From assembly GCA_034472185.1 (NCBI GenBank), contig JARBAK010000001.1, positions 496,001 through 560,000 on the forward strand: a stretch of DNA of 64,000 bases. The letters run 5' to 3'. The translations under genes and the position numbers were made by a program. The notes below the pieces were generated by a model. That model worked only from the letters and a program-made list of their open reading frames with translations. It did no database searches and was not told the origin of the DNA. This DNA is from JARBAK01 sp034472185 (lineage in GTDB: Bacteria; Pseudomonadota; Alphaproteobacteria; Rickettsiales; Midichloriaceae). Of this stretch, positions 18,707-27,750 are shown in pieces (the stretch's first letter is position 1; the number at the start of each line of letters is the position of its first letter).

Positions 18707-18964
18707 CTATACTAAATTACTCAATCCTCTCTCTGCTTTGTATCTATGCACTACCCTGCCTTTCGTCAAGTCATAGGGCGTCATCTCTACAACAACATCA
18801 TCGCCGGCTAAGATTCTAATCCTATTTTTACGCATCTTTCCAGCTGTATAGGCAATAATTTTGTGCCCATTTTCTAGTTCTACACGGAAAGTAGCATTAG
18901 GCAGTAATTCTAATATCTTTCCACGAAATTCAAGCAAATCTTCTTTTGTCATCCTTTTATCCAT
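18707..18964 (-). CDS. infA: Translation initiation factor IF-1
   Basis: The S1/OB-fold protein has LPNATFRVELENGHKIIAYTAGKM-type IF-1 sequence (split around residue 25) and KNRIRILAGDDVVVEMTPYDLTKGRV. IF-1 fills the ribosomal A site during initiation. The start is ambiguous. The family usually begins at MTKEDLLEF (ATG at 18952, 81 residues). ATG at 18964 adds MDKR. A TTG at 18976 is the only candidate with a well-spaced GAGGG, and would give 89 residues. GAGG is the motif complementary to the altered 16S 3' end seen in this window. Confidence 0.93.
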   Translation of the reverse strand: MDKRMTKEDLLEFRGKILELLPNATFRVELENGHKIIAYTAGKMRKNRIRILAGDDVVVEMTPYDLTKGRVVHRYKAERGLSNLV

Positions 18965-19033
18965 TTTAGGGAGCAAATTTCCCTCATTTTAGCAAATATC
19001 TATTCCGAGAGCATACTCTCCATTTATATAATA

Positions 19034-20191
19034 TTATCGAGTCTCAATACTAGCTTGCAAAGCTCCAGCTTGTTGCACTGTTTTTAGTATAGCAATCAAA
19101 TCTGCAGGCTTTACACCCAAAGTATTTAGTCCCTGTACTAAATCTCCTAAACTAGCAGTTTCTTTTAATATGCCCAATCTCGTACCTGGAGCGCTCATTT
19201 GTACATGTGGCTGCGTCTGAGGAAATAGCTCGCTCTCCTCAGTATCATCAATCTTTACGACAAGATGCGCCTGCGCTATAGCAACAGTATTAAGCCTCAC
19301 ATTTTCTCCAAACACAACAGTGCCAGTTGCCTCATCTATCACCACCTTAGCCACGCTATCTGCTTCTACAGGAATGCTTTCTATATCAGCTAATAAACCC
19401 ACAACATTATTCTTATATCGCGCAGGTACAAGCAGACGCACTGTGCCCGGGTTTTCTGCTATAGCCACTTCAGAGCGCATCTCTGCGTTAATTGCGATTG
19501 CTATCGCTCTAGCTGTAGTGATATCTGCATTTCTCAATGAAATTCTCACATCTTCGAGTGCATTCAAATCAAAATCCGTACTGCGCTCTACTATTCCGCC
19601 TCCCATAACATAGCCCGAAGTAAGCACAGCCTTCTGCCGCCCTACAGCCACGGGCATAGCAGCTCCTTGGTCTGCAAGTACTCCTAAACTTACAGGTCCC
19701 TGTGCAAGTGCATAGACTTGCCCATTAGGAGCAAATAACTGAGAAGCAAGTAAGGTTCCACCTTTGAGACTATGCGCATCCCCTAATGTACTCACGTTTA
19801 CAGAGATTCTATAACCCGGGCTCGCGAAAGGCGGTAAAGTCGCCGTCACTATAACTGCAGCTATATTCCTCGTTTTAAAATCAGCTGCCCCTTGAGTATT
19901 AACGCCTAATCTTTTTAAATAGTCTACTAATCCAGTACCCGTAAAGCCAGCATTGCGCAAATTATCGCCCGTACCATCAAGGCCAACAACTAGCCCATAA
20001 CCAACAAGCATATTATCACGCACACCCTCAAAAAATACGATATCTTTAATCCGACTATAAGCATAAGCTGACAGCCCATCTCCCATGGTACAGATACATA
20101 AGACTATAAGCAATATCCTCGCACCTAATATGGCAAACACCACCCCAGTGCCGGCCCAAGAATACCTATAGCTTCGAGTGATCTTGTCCAT
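19034..20191 (-). CDS. flgI: Flagellar P-ring protein FlgI
   Basis: The protein has a signal peptide (about residues 16-44, ending LSAYA) followed by mature SRIKDIVFFEGVRDNMLVGYG, then GTGLVDYLKRLGVN and TLLASQLFAPNGQVYALAQG. It ends in LGDLVQGLNTLGVKPADLIAILKTVQQAGAL. FlgI builds the periplasmic P ring. I chose ATG at 20191 because it precedes the signal peptide closely; an ATG at 20242 in frame adds 17 residues. The gene is intact but isolated: neither flgA, flgH nor flgJ is adjacent, unlike typical flagellar operons. Confidence 0.93.
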   Translation of the reverse strand: MDKITRSYRYSWAGTGVVFAILGARILLIVLCICTMGDGLSAYAYSRIKDIVFFEGVRDNMLVGYGLVVGLDGTGDNLRNAGFTGTGLVDYLKRLGVNTQGAADFKTRNIAAVIVTATLPPFASPGYRISVNVSTLGDAHSLKGGTLLASQLFAPNGQVYALAQGPVSLGVLADQGAAMPVAVGRQKAVLTSGYVMGGGIVERSTDFDLNALEDVRISLRNADITTARAIAIAINAEMRSEVAIAENPGTVRLLVPARYKNNVVGLLADIESIPVEADSVAKVVIDEATGTVVFGENVRLNTVAIAQAHLVVKIDDTEESELFPQTQPHVQMSAPGTRLGILKETASLGDLVQGLNTLGVKPADLIAILKTVQQAGALQASIETR

Positions 20192-20318
20192 AAGACTAGG
20201 TTGCTTACTAATAATTAAACATGTGGATATACAAAATTCCACTGTCTATCCTAGAGATAGACATATTGAATGCAATAAAAATTTGCAGCGATTCAGCTAA
20301 CCCCACTCTACATATACT

Positions 20319-20576
20319 ATGCCTATCGTAATACATGCAAAGGTTATTCCACTCGCAAGATGTAATAAAATTACACACTTCTCGCATATTAGCAGTGAGG
20401 CGTCACAACAAAATTTTCTTGTACAGATCAAGGTCGCAGCTGCCCCTGACAAGGATGCAGCAAATAGAGCAGTAATATCACTGCTAGCTGAAAAATTCCG
20501 AGTGAATAAGAGTAAGATACATATCATTAGAGGCATGCACTTTCGGCAAAAAATAATAAAAATTATTGATGATTAG
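20319..20576 (+). CDS. DUF167 (YggU) family protein
   Basis: The 85-residue protein ends with the DUF167 core: VAAAPDKDAANRAVISLLAEKF, then VNKSKIHIIRGMHFRQKIIKI. Proteins of this family are small and widely conserved; their function is not established. The opposite-strand frame in the same region is AT-rich and lacks family motifs, so this frame is the real one. It is divergent from flgI and 67 nt upstream of the next unknown gene. Confidence 0.78.
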   Translation: MPIVIHAKVIPLARCNKITHFSHISSEASQQNFLVQIKVAAAPDKDAANRAVISLLAEKFRVNKSKIHIIRGMHFRQKIIKIIDD

Positions 20577-20643
20577 AATGCTAAGTATACTAATGTAGTC
20601 TAATATAAAAACTTATAGGTATAAGTAAGCAGAGGAGGCTGAT

Positions 20644-21108
20644 ATGTTATACACAATAAATGAATCGCAACCATCTCCGACCATTAAATCTGCATCGGAG
20701 CATGTTTATAAAACTGATATCGATAATGTCGACGCATGTAACTTATACGTTAAAGCGATAGAAAGGGTTTTATCTAATACAACAAGAGTAGTAGAGCTGA
20801 TTTCCCGAATACATAAAGAGAAACGCGCTGGATTGCCTGATACTGATATAGCAAGAAGAAAAGAGATCGCTAGCAAAACTATTCATTCGAAACAAATAAT
20901 AGAAGAATTTACAACGGCGCTACGCATAGTACATACGGAAGCGTTTAGTGATATTCAAAAACGCGTTGCTCACTACTTTGAAAGGCTAGATACTCAGGTA
21001 ACGCGCCTTTTCTTATTAGAAAATCCCCAGCATGGAGAGGGGGCCCGCATAGTGGGCGCTTCCCTTATAAAAATGTTTCAACAAATTAGAGAGCTCATAG
21101 TTAAATAA
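20644..21108 (+). CDS. Unknown all-helical protein, 154 residues
   Basis: I do not recognise the family. The product is hydrophilic and predicted by eye to be almost entirely helical (residues 30-65, 75-110 and 112-150 have amphipathic repeats). It has no signal peptide, membrane segment or Cys pair. A strong AGAGGAGG lies 6 nt before the ATG, which supports translation. The size and helix content would fit a flagellar export chaperone (FlgN/FliS type) near flgI, but there is no diagnostic motif and that idea is weak. Confidence 0.6.
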   Translation: MLYTINESQPSPTIKSASEHVYKTDIDNVDACNLYVKAIERVLSNTTRVVELISRIHKEKRAGLPDTDIARRKEIASKTIHSKQIIEEFTTALRIVHTEAFSDIQKRVAHYFERLDTQVTRLFLLENPQHGEGARIVGASLIKMFQQIRELIVK

Positions 21109-21197
21109 TCGTCCAACTCCTAAGGTAAAAGGGGCTTAAGTCATATATTATATATGCAAGACCTAGGTACCAAGGGAACAAAAGAGATATATGAAAA

Positions 21198-21680
21198 ATG
21201 ATAAAAACAGGAGGCATAAGGTTTAGAGAAAACCGCATTATAAAAATAGACCCCATACAGAGCGATATAAATCGTGTTATACGCCGAAAGCTACAAAACA
21301 TAGCCCTGTCTAAAGCCAGAGCCGTAACATTAGTATGTGCATGGGCCTTAACATTGATATACTGGTCTTATGCATTCCGATTAGAATTTAGTATTTCAGC
21401 GCTAAACTCCTCGTTATTGAGCTTCACGTCGACAAGTATATTGCTCTATTGTGCAGTTTGGTATAGCTTTAGGAGGTCTTGTAAATGTCCTTCTTGTAAA
21501 AGCCAGTGGGTTTATTGTATACACGATAAAGCTGTGCGGTGCAGGTATTTCAAATCGTACAAATTATTTAAAAAAGACTGGCAAGTAGAAACAGCAGAGA
21601 CATTAGTAACTAAAAAATGTATAAACTGTCAATTCAGCAAAACAAGCAGACAGAGATATACTCCTTTAAAATTAAAGTAG
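21198..21680 (+). CDS. Unknown membrane protein with a zinc-ribbon-like Cys pattern
   Basis: The 160-residue protein has a basic N-terminus and two hydrophobic segments (about residues 43-62 and 68-88). The C-terminal part carries Cys pairs CKCPSC (about 95-100) and KKCINC (about 140-145), with two further Cys between them, suggesting a zinc ribbon on the cytoplasmic side. I recognise no family. It lies between the helical unknown gene and tktA on the same strand. No clear Shine-Dalgarno is present, so the start (ATG at 21198) is less certain than the frame. Confidence 0.55.
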   Translation: MIKTGGIRFRENRIIKIDPIQSDINRVIRRKLQNIALSKARAVTLVCAWALTLIYWSYAFRLEFSISALNSSLLSFTSTSILLYCAVWYSFRRSCKCPSCKSQWVYCIHDKAVRCRYFKSYKLFKKDWQVETAETLVTKKCINCQFSKTSRQRYTPLKLK

Positions 21681-21722
21681 TGCTTAAAGAGTTAGTATTT
21701 ATAATCAACTATAGGGGAGCAA

Positions 21723-23780
21723 ATGAATTCGAGTATTGCTCCTAAACGCCTAGCAAATGCAATAAGAGCTTTAGCTATCGATATGATAGAAGAGGCCCAA
21801 TCTGGACATCCAGGCATGCCCTTAGGCATGGCAGATGTTGCTTCGGTGCTTTTCCGCTCTTTTCTTAATTTCCATCCTAAAGATCCTGAATGGCCCAATA
21901 GAGATCGTTTTATCATATCTGCAGGACATGGTTCAGCGCTACTATATAGTTTGCTATATTTAACGGGCTATAATGACTGGACTATAGGGGATTTAAAAAA
22001 GTTCCGGCAGTTCAAGAGCAAAGCGCCAGGGCATCCTGAATTTAACCCCAAATATGGTATCGAAACTACTACGGGCCCACTAGGCCAAGGCCTTGCGCAT
22101 GCAGTAGGAATGGCGATATCAGCTAAGATGCTCAGTGCAAAAATCTGCGAATATATAACCGATCATAAAATTTATGTAGTAGTAGGAGACGGATGCATGA
22201 TGGAGGGCATAGCTTATGAAGCATTATCATTAGCAGGACACTTAAAATTAAATAACCTAGTCGTGCTATTCGATAACAACGGTATTTCGATAGACGGCTC
22301 TACTGCTTTAGTCATTTCAGAAAATCAATATATTAAATTAGAAGCAATGGGTTGGCATGTTCTTGTCGCTGATGGCCATGACTATACGGCTATCAACAAT
22401 GCGTTTACCGCAGCACAGAACTCTGAGAGGCCAACGTTTATATCCTTTAAAACACAAATAGGGTTTGGCTCACCTAATAAAGCAGGAAGCGCAGGAATAC
22501 ATGGGACCCCATTAGGCAGTAAAGAAATACAGCTCGCAAAGGATAATCTTGATTGGCCTCATCAACCCTTTTTTATACCTGATGATATTTTAAAAGAATG
22601 GAGAGCAGCATATGCAAGATGTCTACCAAAATACAAAGAATGGCGGGTTAAGTACGCAAGTACATTCGAAAGAGCTAAAACGCGAGTCGCGCAAACAACA
22701 AATGCGCTCATAGCGACTCTTGAAACACTAAAAAGCGGCAAGATAACGCCCCCTTATGGGCCAGACTCTTCGGGCCCTAATAATGGCATTGTAGAAGCCA
22801 CCCGTCAATCTTCCCAAAAGGTAATCGAAGCTATCTTCGCACATCATAACCTCCTTTGCCCACTGATAGGCGGATCTGCTGATCTCACGCCTTCTAATTG
22901 CACGCGTATAGCCCTTCAGAAGGAAATATCAGCATCTGACTTCAGTGGGCATTACATACATTACGGCATTAGAGAACATGCAATGATAGCCATTCTTAGT
23001 GGCATTGCTTCAAGCAGATACTTTATCCCCTATGGGGGCACGTTTCTGGTATTCTCAGATTATTGTAGGCCCGCTATACGCCTCGCAAGTATGATGCAGT
23101 TGCCCATTATCATGATTTTTACGCATGACTCTATAGGAGTAGGTGAAGATGGCCCTACACATCAACCAATAGAACATTTATGCTCTTTAAGGGCCATCCC
23201 CAATCTCAATGTTTACAGGCCCTGTGATGTCATAGAAACAATAGAGTGCTGGCAATTAGCCCTATGCAGTCATTGTACACCCTCGGTCTTGGCACTTAGT
23301 AGGCAAAGTATGCCGCAAATACGTTCGCAAAAAACCCATCAAGAAAATCAAAATTTATCCAGCTTAGGTGCTTATATCATAGGTGGCACACCATTTAAAG
23401 AGGGCGCGATTGCTGGTATATACGCGACTGGATCAGAAGTAAGCATAGCCATAGAAGCCGCGAGAATACTGCTAAAAACATATGGAATAAAATGCGCGGT
23501 AGTATCTATGCCATGCATAGAACTATACCTCCAGCAATCAATAGCATATCATGCCACTGTTATGCCCCCTAGCGTCCCCAAAATATTTATAGAGGCCGGA
23601 ATCTCACAAAGTTTTGATAGATTTATCAATAATGCAAGTGACATCTTTATAGGTCTCAGCTCTTTTGGAGCTTCAGCAAAGGCAGAAGAGCTCTATAAAT
23701 ATTTTGGCCTTACAAAAGATCATATAGTCAAAGCAGTGCTGAAAGCCACCGCTTATATTAGATCTGATAATATGGTGTAA
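21723..23780 (+). CDS. tktA: Transketolase
   Basis: The 685-residue protein is a full-length thiamine diphosphate enzyme: SGHPGMPLGMADV, the TPP motif GDGCMMEGIAYEA with LVVLFDNNGISIDG, and the pyrimidine-domain YGIREHAM and FTHDSIGVGEDGPTHQPIEHL. It moves two-carbon units in the non-oxidative pentose phosphate pathway, supplying pentoses and erythrose-4-P. The sequence AGGGGAG lies 3 nt before the ATG. With tpiA at 59437 it suggests that part of lower carbon metabolism is retained. Confidence 0.96.
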   Translation: MNSSIAPKRLANAIRALAIDMIEEAQSGHPGMPLGMADVASVLFRSFLNFHPKDPEWPNRDRFIISAGHGSALLYSLLYLTGYNDWTIGDLKKFRQFKSKAPGHPEFNPKYGIETTTGPLGQGLAHAVGMAISAKMLSAKICEYITDHKIYVVVGDGCMMEGIAYEALSLAGHLKLNNLVVLFDNNGISIDGSTALVISENQYIKLEAMGWHVLVADGHDYTAINNAFTAAQNSERPTFISFKTQIGFGSPNKAGSAGIHGTPLGSKEIQLAKDNLDWPHQPFFIPDDILKEWRAAYARCLPKYKEWRVKYASTFERAKTRVAQTTNALIATLETLKSGKITPPYGPDSSGPNNGIVEATRQSSQKVIEAIFAHHNLLCPLIGGSADLTPSNCTRIALQKEISASDFSGHYIHYGIREHAMIAILSGIASSRYFIPYGGTFLVFSDYCRPAIRLASMMQLPIIMIFTHDSIGVGEDGPTHQPIEHLCSLRAIPNLNVYRPCDVIETIECWQLALCSHCTPSVLALSRQSMPQIRSQKTHQENQNLSSLGAYIIGGTPFKEGAIAGIYATGSEVSIAIEAARILLKTYGIKCAVVSMPCIELYLQQSIAYHATVMPPSVPKIFIEAGISQSFDRFINNASDIFIGLSSFGASAKAEELYKYFGLTKDHIVKAVLKATAYIRSDNMV

Positions 23781-23826
23781 GTAGCAAAGGCAAACAGCGG
23801 CCAATAAGGAAAAACCTTCCTTTAAC

Positions 23827-24519
23827 TTAACCGCTAGTCTCTTGTAAAGAATGATCCGGGGGGAAGATTCGACGCAGAAAAGCACTCCCCTCTGCTATAC
23901 CATTGGCGCTTATTGCGTGTTCTAGGCTATTTTCAATATGTATCTGTACAGGCACACCAACGTTTATAAGCGCGTTTTGCGTGAGGCTCGCATATGTAAC
24001 CGGGATAATATCATCGCGCTTGCCATGAATTAACATTACTGGTGGCATGCTCAACATAGTCTCACGTAAAGTTTCGGGAGCTATTAACATACCTGAATAT
24101 GCTAAAACTCCTCCAATCGCTGGTAGTACTCTCATCCCCATATGTAACGCTACCATAGCGCCTTGGGAAAACCCACATAGCACAAGCTTATTGTAATCCA
24201 GCTTATATTGAGACAATTGTAGCTCTATAAATGCTTTGAGGCAGCTCTCTATCTGGCATACACCTTGCAACAATGATGCATTACTAGACGTATGAACCCC
24301 ACCAAACCACTGATAGGCGCTTCTAGCTCCGCCTCCCTCCCAGGGGAAGGGGGCGTTCGGAGCTATGAAGCAAGCGCGTGGGAGGGCTTTAGCGAAAGCA
24401 GGAGCTATATTTATTAAATCTTGTGCATTAGACCCATATCCATGTAATAAAATGACCATTTGTTGAATATCTTCAGACTTCAGATCCTTTGCCATAAACG
24501 ATACGCATTTTAACGTCAT
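23827..24519 (-). CDS. Carboxylesterase/phospholipase-type alpha/beta hydrolase
   Basis: The 230-residue protein is of the LYPLA/YpfH esterase type. The oxyanion region is ILLHGYGSNAQDLI, the nucleophile elbow is CGFSQGAMVALHMG (Ser about 120), Asp is in LIHGKRDDIIPVTYA and His in LEHAIS. Such enzymes hydrolyse short carboxylesters or lysophospholipids; the substrate is unknown. AAGGAG lies 9 nt before the ATG. It converges on tktA with 46 nt between the stops. Confidence 0.85.
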   Translation of the reverse strand: MTLKCVSFMAKDLKSEDIQQMVILLHGYGSNAQDLINIAPAFAKALPRACFIAPNAPFPWEGGGARSAYQWFGGVHTSSNASLLQGVCQIESCLKAFIELQLSQYKLDYNKLVLCGFSQGAMVALHMGMRVLPAIGGVLAYSGMLIAPETLRETMLSMPPVMLIHGKRDDIIPVTYASLTQNALINVGVPVQIHIENSLEHAISANGIAEGSAFLRRIFPPDHSLQETSG

Positions 24520-24562
24520 AACTTTTATCTCCTTATTAAATGTTATTGAACAACCATAGTGT

Positions 24563-25636
24563 TTATTTTCTCATTTGAAGCTTCATGACATATGATATAA
24601 TTGCAGCCACAGCCTCATAATGTTCTTGAGGTATGAAAGATTCCACATCCGTTGAAAAAAATAATAGTTTGGCAAGCAGCGGATTTTCAACAATTGGAAT
24701 ATTATACTCCTTCGCTATCTCCTTAATAGCTAAAGCTATATAATCCTGCCCCTTTGCTACCACAAGAGGCGCTTGCATTGTTTCTATATCATAATGAAGT
24801 GCAACCGCATAGTGCACAGGATTGACTATAACAACATCCGCTTTCGGCACAAGACTCATCATACGAGTTTTAGCTCTTTTAATAGCGATAGATCGTAGTT
24901 TAGATTTAACCATGGGGTCTCCCTCATGATGCTTATGCTCCTCTTTTATTTCGTAGCGACTCATTTTCATGCCCGCAATGTACTGATAGCGCTGATAGAA
25001 GAAGTCTAAAATACCTAGCAAAGCGACAATGAAGCATGTGACAAAGAGCATCTTATTCACAAGCGTAAAAAGCAAATGCACTATTTGTGCAGTATCAAAA
25101 TCAGAAGCATTACTGATAATCTTAATAAATGGATGTAATGCAAAATATAGACACGTAGCTATCAAAACGATTTTCAGTAAGCCCTTAATGGTCTCAACTA
25201 ATCCGTTTAAAGAAAAAATACGTTTTATACCTTCAAAAATAGAAATTCTCGCTAACTTAGGTTTGAGAACACTTGGAGCGAATATAAGTCCTTTTTGTAT
25301 TAATACACTAAACACAGCAACGACACCTAATAGTGCTACGGGCAACAATATATAAGGGCATATCTGCCACACTAGCGACCCCAATACACCCATCACATCA
25401 CCATAAAATAAAGCGTCAGAGACGCGCACATACCTTGCTAATATATCAACAACATGATGAGCAAGCAAAGGCCCCAACCATCTTAAGAGGATAGCAGCTG
25501 TCAATAAACTCAAGAAAGACGCCAAATCTCTAGAATAAGGCGCTTGCCCCTCTTCTCTAGCTTTTTCTAGCTTGTGCGCAGTGGGCTCTTCTGTTTTTTG
25601 AGATTTATCTCCCTCTTGATTTTCTTCTTCAGACAT
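24563..25636 (-). CDS. flhB: Flagellar export switch protein FlhB
   Basis: The 357-residue protein has the N-terminal EEPTAHKLEKAREEGQAPYSRDL motif region, four membrane helices (about residues 40-60, 90-112, 150-170 and 190-215) and a cytoplasmic domain. The autocleavage loop reads VIVNPVHYAVALHYD, so the canonical NPTH is NPVH (residues 272-275). FlhB switches substrate specificity after self-cleavage between N and P. It follows fliR with a 33-nt gap, on the same strand. GAGAG precedes the ATG. Confidence 0.94.
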   Translation of the reverse strand: MSEEENQEGDKSQKTEEPTAHKLEKAREEGQAPYSRDLASFLSLLTAAILLRWLGPLLAHHVVDILARYVRVSDALFYGDVMGVLGSLVWQICPYILLPVALLGVVAVFSVLIQKGLIFAPSVLKPKLARISIFEGIKRIFSLNGLVETIKGLLKIVLIATCLYFALHPFIKIISNASDFDTAQIVHLLFTLVNKMLFVTCFIVALLGILDFFYQRYQYIAGMKMSRYEIKEEHKHHEGDPMVKSKLRSIAIKRAKTRMMSLVPKADVVIVNPVHYAVALHYDIETMQAPLVVAKGQDYIALAIKEIAKEYNIPIVENPLLAKLLFFSTDVESFIPQEHYEAVAAIISYVMKLQMRK

Positions 25637-25669
25637 CTCTCTTTATGCACAATATAAGATATTAACCCT

Positions 25670-26443
25670 TCAGAAGTGAAAAAGCTTCCCAATACTATCT
25701 TGATAGTAAGCCATAAACCACATAGTAATACCTGCAAGTGCAAATATCAAAGTAAGTACACTCAACACAATCTGCACGGGCAGCATAAGAAAGAACACCT
25801 GCATTTGCGGCATTAATCTTGCTAATATGCCTCCACCTAACGACATCACAACACTTACTATAAGCACGGGAGCTGCAATTTTTAAGGCCGTATCCCAAGC
25901 TTGAGAAGATATATTAAGCACTAGTTGCCCCAAGTCGCCATAGTGTTGATACAGCGTACCGCTAGGAAATGTGTTATAGCTTTCAGCTAACCCCCTAAAT
26001 AAAGGCAAATGCAAATCCATAGAAATAAGCACAATATTCATAATCAAGCTTAAAAGGATCCCTATTTGTGCATTTTGTGTGTTATGACCTGGGTCTAAGA
26101 GCATCCCCGCAGATAGCCCCATTTGATAGCCCATGATAAACCCAGCTATATGCACCGCACTGAAGATGCATTCTATAATTGCACCAATACAAAGACCAAT
26201 GACAAACTCTTCTACCAGTATCAGCACTACGTTTATTGCTGTCAGTCCCGCATAACTAGTAAGCAACATCTCGCCTAAAGATGAGTATGTAATAAAACTC
26301 ACTGCACATGCTACAAACAATTTTATGCGAGCAGGCACATACTGCGCAGACAAAAGTGGAAAAAACATCATCGCTGTGCCAATGCGGCAAAACACCAGGA
26401 AAGCTGAAAATACATGACATAAAACAAAATCGCTAGAGAACAT
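25670..26443 (-). CDS. fliR: Flagellar export apparatus protein FliR
   Basis: The 257-residue, very hydrophobic protein has about six membrane helices. FliR features include FCRIGTAMMFFPLLSAQYVP near the N-terminus, EEFVIGLCIGAII and QMGLSAGMLLDPGHNTQ. It forms the export gate with FliP and FliQ (fliQ is at 13713). It is the upstream gene of a fliR-flhB pair, the usual order. The frame is intact and the length is standard. Confidence 0.93.
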   Translation of the reverse strand: MFSSDFVLCHVFSAFLVFCRIGTAMMFFPLLSAQYVPARIKLFVACAVSFITYSSLGEMLLTSYAGLTAINVVLILVEEFVIGLCIGAIIECIFSAVHIAGFIMGYQMGLSAGMLLDPGHNTQNAQIGILLSLIMNIVLISMDLHLPLFRGLAESYNTFPSGTLYQHYGDLGQLVLNISSQAWDTALKIAAPVLIVSVVMSLGGGILARLMPQMQVFFLMLPVQIVLSVLTLIFALAGITMWFMAYYQDSIGKLFHF

Positions 26444-26500
26444 GTCACGTCAATCCTTCAACCATCACCTATCTTCGAGAATACTACGAAAAATCCATCG

Positions 26501-26932
26501 CTAAAACGGGATATGATCCTCTTCAATTTCGACGCCTTCATATCCAGATCCACCTGTACCCTCTTTTTCGCCACTTCCACCCTTACCATCTAATAGCATT
26601 AATGTACTGCTATACGATTGCAACAACACCTCTGTGACATACTTTTCTGTATTGGCATGATCAAGCCATTTACGCGTCTGAAGCGACCCCTCAATATATA
26701 CCTTAGCGCCCTTATGCATATAACTTTTAATAAAGGTCACTATCTGTGGTACAAACACAACCACCTTATGCCATTCTGTCTTTTCCTTCTTCTCTCCAGA
26801 AACTTTATTTTTCCAACTTTCTGAAGTCGCTAAGGAGAATGTCGCTATTTCCTTACCCTCCTGAGTCGAACGAATCTCTGGATCTCTCCCCACATTCCCA
26901 ATCAAAATGACTTTGTTTAAAGTACTACTCAT
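26501..26932 (-). CDS. ssb: Single-stranded DNA-binding protein
   Basis: The 143-residue protein begins MSSTLNKVILIGNVGRDPEIR. It has the OB-fold motifs FSLATSESWKN, EWHKVVVF and GAKVYIEGSLQTRKW, a Gly-rich linker and the acidic tip EEDHIPF that docks replication partners. I place the start at ATG 26932; the frame is open for 48 more codons upstream but that sequence is unlike SSB. Ssb coats single-stranded DNA in replication and repair. comF is divergent, with about 140 nt between the starts. Confidence 0.95.
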   Translation of the reverse strand: MSSTLNKVILIGNVGRDPEIRSTQEGKEIATFSLATSESWKNKVSGEKKEKTEWHKVVVFVPQIVTFIKSYMHKGAKVYIEGSLQTRKWLDHANTEKYVTEVLLQSYSSTLMLLDGKGGSGEKEGTGGSGYEGVEIEEDHIPF

Positions 26933-27075
26933 CTTCACGTCAGTTTTATTGTATATACAATTACATCCGCTCCCGTTATTAAAGCGAATATGTGGATGAT
27001 AGTCTGTAAATTCGCACACGAAGTCAAGGAAAAGTATCAACACTAGAAATTTTATATTAGCTACCCGTTGACTCA

Positions 27076-27750
27076 ATGTCAGTCTTTACTGTAATAGATA
27101 GCCTTTTTACGCGCTTATGTAAGCAGCTCTTCACATGCAGATGTTTAAACTGCGCAATACAGGTGAGCACAGAACATACTTTATGCAGTAAATGTTGGAA
27201 TCAGCTGCACTTTATAGCTTATGAACAGGCCCTAACTACACAATATGACGCCGTGCGTACAATCTCGATATTGCGCTATAAAGGTATAGCCGCACAACTA
27301 ATTAAGCGGTTCAAATATTGCGACGACATACGCTTGGCGCCGTTCTTTACCAATTTATTGTATAATGCGGCCAAAAACTACCTAGAAGGACTGGATATAA
27401 TTTTGCCCGTGCCCTTGCATAAAGAGAAATTGCAGTTACGCAAATATAATCAAATCGCTATACTCGCTAAATACCTAGCAAAGAAAACAGAGAAAATGTA
27501 TTTGCTAAATGCCTTAATTAAAAAGCAAGACTCTGCGAGCCAAAGTCGACTTACTCGAGCAGAGCGACTGTACAACTTAAAAGATTGCTTCTCAGTACGT
27601 GAAGATATGCGCCACCACTTATATGGCGCTAGCATACTGCTCATAGATGATGTTTATACAACCGGAGCCACTGCTAACGAATGTGCTAAGGCCCTATTGA
27701 CTATCGGCAGTAGCTCAGTACTCGTTTTAACATTAGCAAAAACTTTATAA
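27076..27750 (+). CDS. comF: ComF family phosphoribosyltransferase-like protein
   Basis: The 224-residue protein has an N-terminal Cys cluster (FTCRCLNC and LCSKCW, about residues 17-40) likely to bind zinc. A PRTase domain with LDIILPVPLHKEKLQLRKYNQ and the PRPP loop ILLIDDVYTTGATANE follows. ComF proteins are linked to DNA uptake in transformable bacteria but also occur as double-zinc PRTase-like proteins in many non-competent ones. No other competence gene is visible here. The frame and length are normal. Confidence 0.88.
   Translation: MSVFTVIDSLFTRLCKQLFTCRCLNCAIQVSTEHTLCSKCWNQLHFIAYEQALTTQYDAVRTISILRYKGIAAQLIKRFKYCDDIRLAPFFTNLLYNAAKNYLEGLDIILPVPLHKEKLQLRKYNQIAILAKYLAKKTEKMYLLNALIKKQDSASQSRLTRAERLYNLKDCFSVREDMRHHLYGASILLIDDVYTTGATANECAKALLTIGSSSVLVLTLAKTL

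Noticed and set aside
20297..20536. 79-codon minus-strand frame opposite the DUF167 gene
   Set aside because: The plus strand carries the conserved DUF167 core; this one has no motif.
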